Origin: Paenibacillus sp. FSL R5-0345
GTDB lineage: Bacteria > Bacillota > Bacilli > Paenibacillales > Paenibacillaceae
Direction of reading: 5' to 3'
Assembly: GCF_000758585.1 (NCBI RefSeq)
Contig: NZ_CP009281.1
Coordinates: 2,728,001-2,792,000, forward strand
Length of the DNA stretch: 64,000 bases
Under the pieces are notes generated by a model, which saw only the letters and a program-made list of their open reading frames with translations, did not search any database and was not told where the DNA came from. Positions 41,943 to 49,814 of the stretch are shown in pieces. The translations under genes were made by a program, and so were the position numbers. Positions within the stretch are counted from its first letter, which is position 1. Each line of letters starts with the position of its first letter.

Positions 41943-42473
41943 ATGGAACACATTATTAATGACGAAATGGAAATTGTCGCTACGGATGAAGACATATTTT
42001 ATGAGCTGGTAGCTGAGCAGAAAAGAAAGCTATATAGCATTGCTTACAGCTATTTGCGAAACGAGGCAGATTCGTTGGAAGTTCTACAAGAGGCAACCTG
42101 CCGCGCATGGATTAAACGTAAAAGTTTGAAAAACTCAGAGCGTTTTGCTCCTTGGTTAACACGTATTCTGATCAATTGCTGTAACGATGAGTTGAAGCGC
42201 AGAAAGAGGAATACAGTCACAGAAGTTGATCGAAGCGATATAGGAATTATGGAGATGAAAAGCGACCGCAGATTAGACATGGAACATGCGCTGGAAGGAG
42301 TAAAGCCGAAGTATCGCCAGGTGCTTGTACTCAAATATTACAAGGATATGACCCTTGCAGAAATTGCGGAGGTGCTCGATAAGCCGGAGGGAACCGTGAA
42401 GACATGGCTGAGCAAAGGTCTGAAACAACTGCGTGACAGAATGAAACGGAAAGGGGATCTATTTTATGGCTGA
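41943..42473 (+). CDS. ECF-type sigma factor
   Basis: The 176-residue protein has region 2 (LYSIAYSYLRNEADSLEVLQEATCRAWIKRKSL) and region 4 (YRQVLVLKYYKDMTLAEIAEVLDKPEGTVKTWLSKGLKQLR), the ECF layout without regions 1 and 3. GGGGGGAGG precedes ATG 41943; the upstream 17 codons of the frame have no better start. It overlaps the anti-sigma gene by eight bases. The pair likely responds to an envelope stress. Confidence 0.9.
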   Translation: MEHIINDEMEIVATDEDIFYELVAEQKRKLYSIAYSYLRNEADSLEVLQEATCRAWIKRKSLKNSERFAPWLTRILINCCNDELKRRKRNTVTEVDRSDIGIMEMKSDRRLDMEHALEGVKPKYRQVLVLKYYKDMTLAEIAEVLDKPEGTVKTWLSKGLKQLRDRMKRKGDLFYG

Positions 42474-43866
42474 GTCTGAAGAAAAGCTGCTTAACGATTA
42501 TTTTCAGAGAATCGATGTCGAGGCTGAGGATATCCCGGAAGTTAAACTGGACGCCGCGATTCGCAAGGGGATGCAGTTAGGTAACCGAAAAAGGTCGTCT
42601 TTTAGAAAAAGATACACTGTTGTTGCGTTGGCGGTCCTAGCTATAGCCTTATTGATTATTGTCCCTTGGGCAAATCAGATGGCCAATCCAGTACGTGCGC
42701 AATTACCTCCAAAAAGCTGGGGGCAGCTTGAAGTGTTTAGACCCATTATTGCTAATAATCTGACCATAACATCAGCACTTGATGCGGGAATAATGAAGGA
42801 AGTGAATATTTCTTCTGCTGAGGTGGATGGAATAAAGTGGACGGTTAACGGAATCATCGCTGATCGAAGAGGCATTGCTCTGCTCTATACAATTCAGAAT
42901 AATACAGATCAGAAAATGCAACTAATGGGCCTGTCTCTGAAAAAAAATTCAGAGGATAATTACGACCTCACAGGATATAGCGGGTTTAGCAATTCTAATG
43001 CACAAGAGGCAGGTTCTCCTGGGACGACTCGTATGTTAGAACAAATCGTCTGGAATAAATATCGAGATGATCTGACAGATGAGTTGAATATTACATTATC
43101 GCTATATCCAGTATCCAAGGACCCTTCTGGGTCGAGTAGTGATATTAAAAAGCTAATTGTTAACATTCCTTTGGAAGCCAATAACAATTATTTTAAGGGG
43201 GAAATTATTGATCTGAAGGAGAGTCTATCTATTGCCGGACAGAAAATCAAAATGGATAATGTCTATATTGGACCTACTGGAATTTATATGCGGGAAAACT
43301 TTGACGGAGATAATACAATGAGAATTTTTAATATGCTTTCACCTAAACTGGTCATCGGGAAGGGGGATCACCAAGAGGACTTAATGTGGGCTAGTGGGAT
43401 GAATAATTATCACAATGACAATATGAGACCTGATGAACCAATCAAATTAGAAATTGAAGGGATCTCAGCACTGGATAAATCTAAGGTGGAGCTTGTGATT
43501 AACACGGAAACCCAGCAGATCTTGCAGGCACCAGATAACAATCTAACGATTTCAAATCGGATGGAGAACGAAGAGCAGGGAATTCTGGTATTGGATTACT
43601 TTATCCCTAAAGAAGATAAGGAGGCGCTTGGCGGCAGCGGTTTTTCATTGGACGATAATTTTGTGGATAGCGCTGGAAGCGGGCATTGGCTGGGACGGGT
43701 CAAAGATGGTTACTCGGGATACAAAGAATTTAACGAAGGTACTAAAGGAACTACAATAACCTTTTTCTTTAACGTAGGCAAAGAAAAGCTACCTCAACCC
43801 CTGACCTTCAAATTTAATTCTTATTCAACCGTAATCAAGGAGAAGGCGTCCTTAAGAATTAAGTGA
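42466..43866 (+). CDS. Anti-sigma factor with DUF4179 domain
   Basis: The 466-residue protein has a cytoplasmic N-terminus of about 48 residues, one membrane segment (VVALAVLAIALLIIVPW, about 51-67) and a large extracellular beta-rich domain of the DUF4179/DUF5643 type. This is the build of anti-sigma factors paired with ECF sigma factors in Bacillaceae: the N-terminus should hold the sigma factor and the outer part senses a signal. It overlaps the sigma gene and ends in a strong terminator. Confidence 0.88.
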   Translation: MAESEEKLLNDYFQRIDVEAEDIPEVKLDAAIRKGMQLGNRKRSSFRKRYTVVALAVLAIALLIIVPWANQMANPVRAQLPPKSWGQLEVFRPIIANNLTITSALDAGIMKEVNISSAEVDGIKWTVNGIIADRRGIALLYTIQNNTDQKMQLMGLSLKKNSEDNYDLTGYSGFSNSNAQEAGSPGTTRMLEQIVWNKYRDDLTDELNITLSLYPVSKDPSGSSSDIKKLIVNIPLEANNNYFKGEIIDLKESLSIAGQKIKMDNVYIGPTGIYMRENFDGDNTMRIFNMLSPKLVIGKGDHQEDLMWASGMNNYHNDNMRPDEPIKLEIEGISALDKSKVELVINTETQQILQAPDNNLTISNRMENEEQGILVLDYFIPKEDKEALGGSGFSLDDNFVDSAGSGHWLGRVKDGYSGYKEFNEGTKGTTITFFFNVGKEKLPQPLTFKFNSYSTVIKEKASLRIK

Positions 43867-43893
43867 GCAGCCTAGATGTCGTACGAATCAAAT

Positions 43894-43940
43894 CAAAAGC
43901 CCTGTTCTTCACAGCATTGTGAGAAACAGGGCTTGTTTTA
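43894..43940 (+). terminator. Terminator after the anti-sigma gene
   Basis: AAAAGCCCTGTT pairs with AACAGGGCTT around an inner TTCACA/TGTGA stem, with T residues on the plus strand. Confidence 0.85.
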
Positions 43941-43968
43941 TTTTTAACCAATAGATGTGTATTGTACT

Positions 43969-44493
43969 TTATTCCCCAGCAAGTGCATCACAAAAGGCTT
44001 TGCCATAAGGCGGAAGATCCGGCGGGCGACGAGCGGAGATGATATGTCCATCCGTAACCACTGCTTCATCCTTCCATATAGCTCCGGCATTCTCCATGTC
44101 ATCCCGGATGCCCGGTGTGGAGGTGACGGTTACACCTTCCAGAATTTTAGCAGAAATTAATACCCAACCTGCGTGGCAGATCTGCCCAATTGGTTTTTTA
44201 GCCGCATTAAAATCCTGTACGAGCTTTAGAACGGCACTGTATCTACGGATTTTATCCGGAGCCCAGCCTCCAGGAACTAGAATACCATCATAATCAGCAG
44301 CGTTTAAATCATCCCAGGAGTACTCTGCTTTTGCTGGTACACCATATTTGCCGATGTACGTCTTATCTTTTTCCAAACCTGCCAAGTGAACCTCAGCACC
44401 TTCTTCTCTCACTCGGTACACGGGATACCAGAGCTCCAAATCTTCAAATTCATCGTCTACGAGTGCAATGACCTTTTTGCCAGCTAGTCTCAT
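43969..44493 (-). CDS. DJ-1/PfpI-family protein (type 1 glutamine amidotransferase-like)
   Basis: The 174-residue protein has VIALVDDEFEDLELWYPVYRVREEGAEV at the start and the nucleophile elbow IGQICHAGWVLISA with the reactive Cys near 106 followed by His, the PfpI signature. Members act as glyoxalase/deglycase or general stress proteins. AAAGGAG before ATG 44493 sets the start; the frame is open to 44529 without a better site. Confidence 0.9.
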   Translation of the reverse strand: MRLAGKKVIALVDDEFEDLELWYPVYRVREEGAEVHLAGLEKDKTYIGKYGVPAKAEYSWDDLNAADYDGILVPGGWAPDKIRRYSAVLKLVQDFNAAKKPIGQICHAGWVLISAKILEGVTVTSTPGIRDDMENAGAIWKDEAVVTDGHIISARRPPDLPPYGKAFCDALAGE

Positions 44494-44699
44494 TTTGTTA
44501 AGCTCCTTTCGTACCACATGATCTTTCATATTCTATCAAATTTAAAATACGAAGTCATCTGGAGAGTTGTAAATAATAGACGAATTGCCAATTTAATCAT
44601 TATATGCAATTAAGGAGGGTTTTAATCGAGGGAAGTCGAATATAGAAATTGAAAAGTCATACTTTGTACTTATTTTATTTCTTGCAAGAGGTGTAGTAG

Positions 44700-45152
44700 A
44701 TGTATACAGATAATTTAATGGACAAGTTGTGCAATTGTGGTGGCCTCATGACCTTACATATGCATTCATTAATTTTTAATACGAAGGTGAAGATTACACA
44801 TGTTCCTGTTTATACTTGTCCGAAATGTACCAGTTATGAGCCAATGTCGTTTATTAAAGCGGATCTAGGAAGGTTAGTGAAGGAACTGAGCGCGGATGTG
44901 CCAAAACAGGATTTTTCATTTACAGAAAGAAATGAATTAGCTAGTGTCTTAAAAGAATCTTTGACAGAGGTTATTGTCGGGGGATTTCATGAATTAGAGG
45001 TGGTTATCCGAGAGACAATTCAGGCTAGAGTGGATGTGCTGCTCGATTTATACCGATTAGCTGAAAGGCTCACGGACCAGAATTGGATGGAAGAAACTAG
45101 TCGAAGACTGTCTCAATTAACGTTCCAAACGACCAAAAACGCAAATTATTAA
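44700..45152 (+). CDS. Zinc-ribbon-like hypothetical protein
   Basis: The 150-residue protein has CNCGG near residue 11 and CPKC near 40, two pairs that could form a zinc ribbon of the YgiT type, followed by an acidic, helical C-terminal half. GAGAGGTG-like sequence precedes the ATG. An inverted repeat just after the stop (45153-45192) may end the transcript. Function unknown. Confidence 0.65.
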   Translation: MYTDNLMDKLCNCGGLMTLHMHSLIFNTKVKITHVPVYTCPKCTSYEPMSFIKADLGRLVKELSADVPKQDFSFTERNELASVLKESLTEVIVGGFHELEVVIRETIQARVDVLLDLYRLAERLTDQNWMEETSRRLSQLTFQTTKNANY

Positions 45153-45200
45153 AACATTCTGTGAAAATAATGAAAAACTTTCACGGAATGTTGGATTTTT
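45153..45200 (+). terminator. Strong hairpin after the zinc-ribbon gene
   Basis: AACATTCTGTGAAA (45153-45166) pairs with TTTCACGGAATGTT (45179-45192) over 14 positions including one G-T pair; TTGGATTTTT follows. Confidence 0.7.
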
Positions 45201-45339
45201 CACTCACTTTTTGTTACGATAGATAGAAGTTACATAATTGTGCTCGTGAATAGGGAAACCTTCACTAGTCATAAATTGTAATTTAGGGTTACGTCTTCAT
45301 CCTTGAAAGAAATTTTGAAAGGAAAATGAAGCGTTATCA

Positions 45340-45368
45340 TTGCACAATTGTACAAAGTGTCGTATCAT
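45340..45368 (+). promoter_or_regulatory. Sigma-A promoter of ccpA
   Basis: TTGCAC at 45340-45345, a 17-base spacer and TATCAT at 45363-45368. The spacer carries ATTGTACAAAGTG, a 13-base match to the repeat at 37773-37794. Confidence 0.7.
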
Positions 45369-45416
45369 ATTTTTAATTAGTCGAACGATAAAATTTATCG
45401 CAATGGAGAGAGTAAT

Positions 45417-46427
45417 TTGACGGTAACCATTTACGATGTAGCGCGAGAAGCAGGCGTATCTATGGCTACGGTATCACGGGTTGTGAATAATAACCCTAAC
45501 GTGAAACCGCAGACCCGGAAGAAAGTTTTTGAAGCGATTGAGCGTTTGGGATATCGTCCCAATGCCGTGGCGAGAGGACTTGCCAGTAAGAAAACGACAA
45601 CCGTTGGGGTTGTCATCCCTGATATTTCAAACTCGATTTTTGCAGAAATTGCACGCGGGATTGAAGATATCGCGAACATGTATCATTACAATATCATATT
45701 GTGTAACGCGGATAAGCGCAAAGAAAAGGAAATCCGTGTCATCAATACGCTTTTGGAGAAACAGGTCGATGGTCTGCTCTTCATGGGTGGTACGGTAACT
45801 GATGAACATATCCAAGCTTTCCAGACTTCTGCAGTTCCAATTGTCCTATGTGCTACACGGGATGAGAAGGGGACTTATCCTTCCGTTGACATCGATCATG
45901 AAACCGCTGCTTTTGATGCAGTGAATACTCTGATTCGTCACGGTCACCGTGAAATCGCAATGATCAGTGGTACACTCCAGGATCCTGCGAATGGATATGC
46001 ACGTTTTCATGGTTATAAGAAGGCACTTGAACAGGCTGGAATCGAATATCAAGAAGACTTGGTGCGTATCGGTAACTACCGCTATGAATCTGGTGTCGAA
46101 GCCATGAAGTATTTCCTTGGACTCAAGAAGAAGCCAACCGCTATTTTTGCTGCAACAGATGAGATGGCTATTGGTGCAATTCACAGTATTCAGGATGAAG
46201 GCCTGAAGGTACCGGATGACTTCTCCATTATTAGTGTGGATAACATCCGTATGGCTTCGATGGTTCGTCCATTGTTGACAACTGTAGCCCAGCCTATGTA
46301 TGACCTAGGTGCGGTAGCAATGAGACTTTTGACGAAACTCATGAAGAAAGAGACGGTTGAGAATCCGCGGGTTATCCTGCCTCATGAAACGATTCTCCGC
46401 TTGTCTGTTAATCATCTGAATAAGTAA
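45417..46427 (+). CDS. ccpA: Catabolite control protein A
   Basis: The 336-residue LacI-family protein has the headpiece [27 protein letters not shown] and the CcpA signature in the core ([29 protein letters not shown] and [21 protein letters not shown]). It represses or activates catabolic genes at cre sites when bound by HPr or Crh phosphorylated on Ser46. Starts at TTG after TGGAGAG. Two cre-like sites are visible in this window, at 11514 and at 47880 before acsA. Confidence 0.96.
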   Translation: MTVTIYDVAREAGVSMATVSRVVNNNPNVKPQTRKKVFEAIERLGYRPNAVARGLASKKTTTVGVVIPDISNSIFAEIARGIEDIANMYHYNIILCNADKRKEKEIRVINTLLEKQVDGLLFMGGTVTDEHIQAFQTSAVPIVLCATRDEKGTYPSVDIDHETAAFDAVNTLIRHGHREIAMISGTLQDPANGYARFHGYKKALEQAGIEYQEDLVRIGNYRYESGVEAMKYFLGLKKKPTAIFAATDEMAIGAIHSIQDEGLKVPDDFSIISVDNIRMASMVRPLLTTVAQPMYDLGAVAMRLLTKLMKKETVENPRVILPHETILRLSVNHLNK

Positions 46428-46454
46428 TTTAAGAACTAAACAGTCATTCCGTAG

Positions 46455-46478
46455 AAAGCTCCTTTTGGAGCTTTTTAT
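46455..46478 (+). terminator. Terminator after ccpA
   Basis: AAAGCTCC-TTTT-GGAGCTTT followed by T-rich sequence. Confidence 0.88.
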
Positions 46479-46516
46479 GTTTTTTACAGCGAAAATCATC
46501 GAAGGAGGCGTTAGTT

Positions 46517-47212
46517 TTGCATGAAATTATCGGATTAATTGGTGCGATGGATGAAGAGATTAAGCTGCTGCTAGAAGGAATGGAGAATAAAGAGACTAAG
46601 GTCAAAGCAGGAATACATTATTACATAGGAGATTTATTAGGGAAGTCAGTAGTGCTTTGTAAATCCGGGGTTGGCAAAGTGAATGCAGCAGCTACGACAC
46701 AAATTCTGATTGATTCCTTTGGTGTATCACGTGTGTTGTTTACTGGCGTAGCTGGAGCTGTGCATCCTGAATTGAATATTGGAGATATCGTAATATCATC
46801 TACTTGTGTCCAGCATGATGTGGATGCAACGGCGCTTGGGTTCTCAAGAGGTGAAATTCCTTATCAGGAAAATTCCGTCTTTCAGGCAGATCATGCACTG
46901 GTTCTCCTTGCTGAGAGAGCGTGTAACAAGCTAGGTCAAAAGTACTTGGTCGGCAAGGTGCTTTCAGGTGATCAATTCATTTCTAACGTGGAGATTGTGG
47001 CCAAATTAAGAGAGGAGTTAGACGGAGCATGCGTGGAGATGGAAGGAGCGGCGGTTGCACAAGTCTGTGTGATGAACGCCACTCCCTTTGTCATAATTCG
47101 TTCGATGTCTGACAAATCTGATGGGTCTGCAAATGTTAATTTTAAGGAATTCACGGTAGAATCCTCAGGGCGCTCACATGCCATATTAGAATATATGTTG
47201 CAGCACCTCTGA
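46517..47212 (+). CDS. mtnN: 5'-methylthioadenosine/S-adenosylhomocysteine nucleosidase
   Basis: The 231-residue protein opens with IGLIGAMDEEIKLL, then VLFTGVAGAVHPELNIGDIVISS and the catalytic and substrate motif CVEMEGAAVAQVC, typical of MTA/SAH nucleosidase. It cleaves adenine from methylthioadenosine and S-adenosylhomocysteine, recycling methionine and feeding AI-2 precursor. GGAGGCG precedes a TTG start. It converges with acuA, with two bases between the stops. Confidence 0.95.
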   Translation: MHEIIGLIGAMDEEIKLLLEGMENKETKVKAGIHYYIGDLLGKSVVLCKSGVGKVNAAATTQILIDSFGVSRVLFTGVAGAVHPELNIGDIVISSTCVQHDVDATALGFSRGEIPYQENSVFQADHALVLLAERACNKLGQKYLVGKVLSGDQFISNVEIVAKLREELDGACVEMEGAAVAQVCVMNATPFVIIRSMSDKSDGSANVNFKEFTVESSGRSHAILEYMLQHL

Positions 47213-47214
47213 TT

Positions 47215-47847
47215 TTAGTACATAAAGCGCTGTCTAAAACGTACCCTGTCGAAGGTCTCCTGTGAGGACATAGGCACCTCTTGTCCAATGCGTACCATTA
47301 GACAGTTGGCTGGATGGGAGCAGATTTCAGGATCGTCTGTAGCATACCAAACCATATTTACAGTTTTCATTAATCGCTCCATCATTTGGCGATAAGCCCA
47401 TACATCAAGCCCACTTCCTTTTAAATCCCAGTGCCAATAATACTCAGTTGTAAAGACAATACAATTCTCCAATTGCTCCTGCTCAAAAGCAGTGGAAATC
47501 AGAAGCCGGCCAAGTCCGGCTCCCCTGTAATCATTACTCACCTCAATGGCCCCAAGCTCAATTAGATCCATCATTCCACCCTGTGACCAAAGCTCCATTT
47601 CATCCGGATAATGAAAGGTGACATAACCTACGATAGTGCCGTTCTCTACAGCTGTAATAATACGTCCTTCTGGCAGGCTAGCAATCTCTACGAGAGCTTC
47701 TTGCTGTTCTATTGGCTTGCGGAAGGCATCGAGATCATGGTGCATGTGGAGGGCTTCTAGGTCCTCTGGAGACCGGGGACCGCTTACTGTAATTGTTCTA
47801 CCTTTATATGAAAGCGTATGGGAAACAGGGATTTTACGATGCTCCAT
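47215..47847 (-). CDS. acuA: Acetyl-CoA synthetase acetyltransferase AcuA
   Basis: The 210-residue protein is close in length and in many motifs to Bacillus AcuA (GRIITAVENGTIVGYVTFHYPD, LIELGAIEVSNDYRGAGLGR and EYYWHWDLKGSGLDVW, ending in RFRQRFMY). AcuA acetylates AcsA on a C-terminal lysine and switches it off. The gene is divergent from acsA with a cre site between, as in Bacillus. acuB and acuC, which follow acuA in B. subtilis, are absent. The start is set by AAAGGAG upstream. Confidence 0.92.
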   Translation of the reverse strand: MEHRKIPVSHTLSYKGRTITVSGPRSPEDLEALHMHHDLDAFRKPIEQQEALVEIASLPEGRIITAVENGTIVGYVTFHYPDEMELWSQGGMMDLIELGAIEVSNDYRGAGLGRLLISTAFEQEQLENCIVFTTEYYWHWDLKGSGLDVWAYRQMMERLMKTVNMVWYATDDPEICSHPANCLMVRIGQEVPMSSQETFDRVRFRQRFMY

Positions 47848-47879
47848 AGCCGTGCTCCTTTCAGATCATAAAATATGGA

Positions 47880-47895
47880 ATGTAAACGTTTGCTA
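47880..47895 (-). promoter_or_regulatory. cre site between acuA and acsA
   Basis: Read on the minus strand TAGCAAACGTTTACAT matches 15 of 16 positions of WTGNNARCGNWWWCAW. It lies in the shared 160-base control region. Catabolite repression of both genes by CcpA is expected, as described for B. subtilis acsA and acuABC. Confidence 0.75.
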
Positions 47896-48007
47896 TGTTA
47901 TACTAATTCAGACATAAAAAATTCACATTCATTGCATTGACATCATTATCTAAGAGAAGAGTCTTACCCTTAAAGCTTAAATCAAACGAGTGAGGGAGGC
48001 AAGAGTG

Positions 48008-49732
48008 ATGGGTCAAGTCCATAGCGAAATTTTGCCGGGCCGTGTACAGAGCTCCAATATGTCTGATTACACCCAGGCAGTAGCCGATTTTAAGTGGGAG
48101 GATGTTGAACGTAACTTCTCATGGTATGACACTGGCAAAGTAAATATGGCACATGAAGCAGTGGATCGCCACGTTCAAGAAGGACGGGGAGCGGCAACGG
48201 CCCTGCTCTACAGTGATGCGGTGCGGGATGAATCCTATACATTTGCCGATCTGCAGGAACGGTCGAACCGGTTCGGAAATGTATTGCGTAAATATGGTAT
48301 CGGTAAGGGAGATCGGGTATTTATTTTTATGCCTCGTCAACCGGAACTATATTTTAGTTTACTAGGCATTTTGAAGATTGGGGCAATAGCAGGCCCTCTG
48401 TTCGAAGCCTTCATGGAGACAGCAGTCAAAGACCGGCTAGAGGATAGCGGTGCCGTTGCTTTGGTTACTACGCCTGAACTACTTCATCGTGTAAAGCGAG
48501 ATGAGCTTCCGAATTTGCGTCATATTTTTTTAGTAGGTGGTACCACTGATATCGAGCAAGGTAACTTAGGTTTCACTGAGGAGATGGCTAACGCATCTTC
48601 TGAGCTCGAATTGGAATGGCTTGACCTGGACGATGGCCTTATTATGCATTATACATCTGGTTCTACGGGAAAACCTAAAGGCGTTTATCATGTACAAAGA
48701 GCTATGATTCAACATTATTATACAGGTAGAGTGGTGCTGGATCTACGTCCAGATGATATTTACTGGTGTACAGCAGATCCGGGCTGGGTGACGGGAACAT
48801 CTTACGGAATATTTTCTCCTTGGTTAAATGGGGTTACGAATGTCGTAAGAGGGGGGCGTTTCAGCCCTCAGGATTGGTATAAGACGATTGAACGAAATAA
48901 GGTTAGCATTTGGTACAGCGCACCGACAGCATTTCGTATGTTGATGGGTGCAGGAGAGAGTTCAATTCAAGGTATTGATTTGAGTAGTCTGCGACATGTC
49001 CTGTCAGTTGGTGAGCCGTTAAATCCTGAAGTGGTGCGGTGGGGTGATAAGTTTTACAATCAGCGCATTCATGATACTTGGTGGATGACAGAGACGGGGG
49101 CACAGCTGATCTGCAACTATCCTGGAATGGATATTAAACCAGGTTCAATGGGGCGTCCGTTACCAGGTATTGAAGCGGCGATTCTTGATGATCGAGGCAA
49201 TGTTCTTCCGCCATTCTCTATGGGGAATCTTGCGATACGGACACCCTGGCCATCCATGATGAACTCGATTTGGAATAATCAGACGAAATATGAGGAATAT
49301 TTCCGTATTCCTGGTTGGTACATTTCTGGTGATTCCGCTTATATGGATGAGGATGGATATTTCTGGTTCCAAGGACGGATTGATGATGTTATCAATTCAT
49401 CTGGAGAGCGTATTGGACCATTTGAAGTGGAGAGTAAATTAGTAGAGCATCCAGCTGTAGCTGAAGCGGGCGTAATTGGTAAACCAGACCTTGTGCGTGG
49501 GGAAATTATTAAGGCTTTCATCTCGTTGAGAGAAGGTTACATTCCTACTGCTGCTCTCAAAGAGGAGATCGCGGCATTTGTTAAAGCTGGATTGTCTGCA
49601 CATGCTGCTCCAAGAGAGATCGAATTTAAGGATAAACTACCTAAGACAAGATCTGGTAAAATCATGCGGCGTGTATTAAAGGCTTGGGAGCTTCATCTCC
49701 CGACTGGCGATTTATCAACGATAGAGGACTAG
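48008..49732 (+). CDS. acsA: Acetyl-CoA synthetase (acetate-CoA ligase)
   Basis: The 574-residue protein, close to the 572 residues of B. subtilis AcsA, has the AMP-binding motif YTSGSTGKPKGVYH, WWMTETG and the C-terminal KLPKTRSGKIMRR, whose lysine (SGK) is the residue acetylated by AcuA. It activates acetate to acetyl-CoA with ATP. GGGAGG eight bases before ATG 48008 is preferred over a GTG at 47990. Confidence 0.95.
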   Translation: MGQVHSEILPGRVQSSNMSDYTQAVADFKWEDVERNFSWYDTGKVNMAHEAVDRHVQEGRGAATALLYSDAVRDESYTFADLQERSNRFGNVLRKYGIGKGDRVFIFMPRQPELYFSLLGILKIGAIAGPLFEAFMETAVKDRLEDSGAVALVTTPELLHRVKRDELPNLRHIFLVGGTTDIEQGNLGFTEEMANASSELELEWLDLDDGLIMHYTSGSTGKPKGVYHVQRAMIQHYYTGRVVLDLRPDDIYWCTADPGWVTGTSYGIFSPWLNGVTNVVRGGRFSPQDWYKTIERNKVSIWYSAPTAFRMLMGAGESSIQGIDLSSLRHVLSVGEPLNPEVVRWGDKFYNQRIHDTWWMTETGAQLICNYPGMDIKPGSMGRPLPGIEAAILDDRGNVLPPFSMGNLAIRTPWPSMMNSIWNNQTKYEEYFRIPGWYISGDSAYMDEDGYFWFQGRIDDVINSSGERIGPFEVESKLVEHPAVAEAGVIGKPDLVRGEIIKAFISLREGYIPTAALKEEIAAFVKAGLSAHAAPREIEFKDKLPKTRSGKIMRRVLKAWELHLPTGDLSTIED

Positions 49733-49743
49733 AATGGATTATA

Positions 49744-49786
49744 AAAAACACCGTTCCCTGATGGATTCGAGGGAACGGTGTTTTGC
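49744..49786. terminator. Bidirectional terminator between acsA and PBP1
   Basis: AAAACACCGTTCCCT (49745-49759) pairs perfectly with AGGGAACGGTGTTTT (49770-49784), with A and T runs on the two sides. Confidence 0.88.
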
Positions 49787-49814
49787 TGTGTGAAGTTATT
49801 CTGTTGACTACAGG

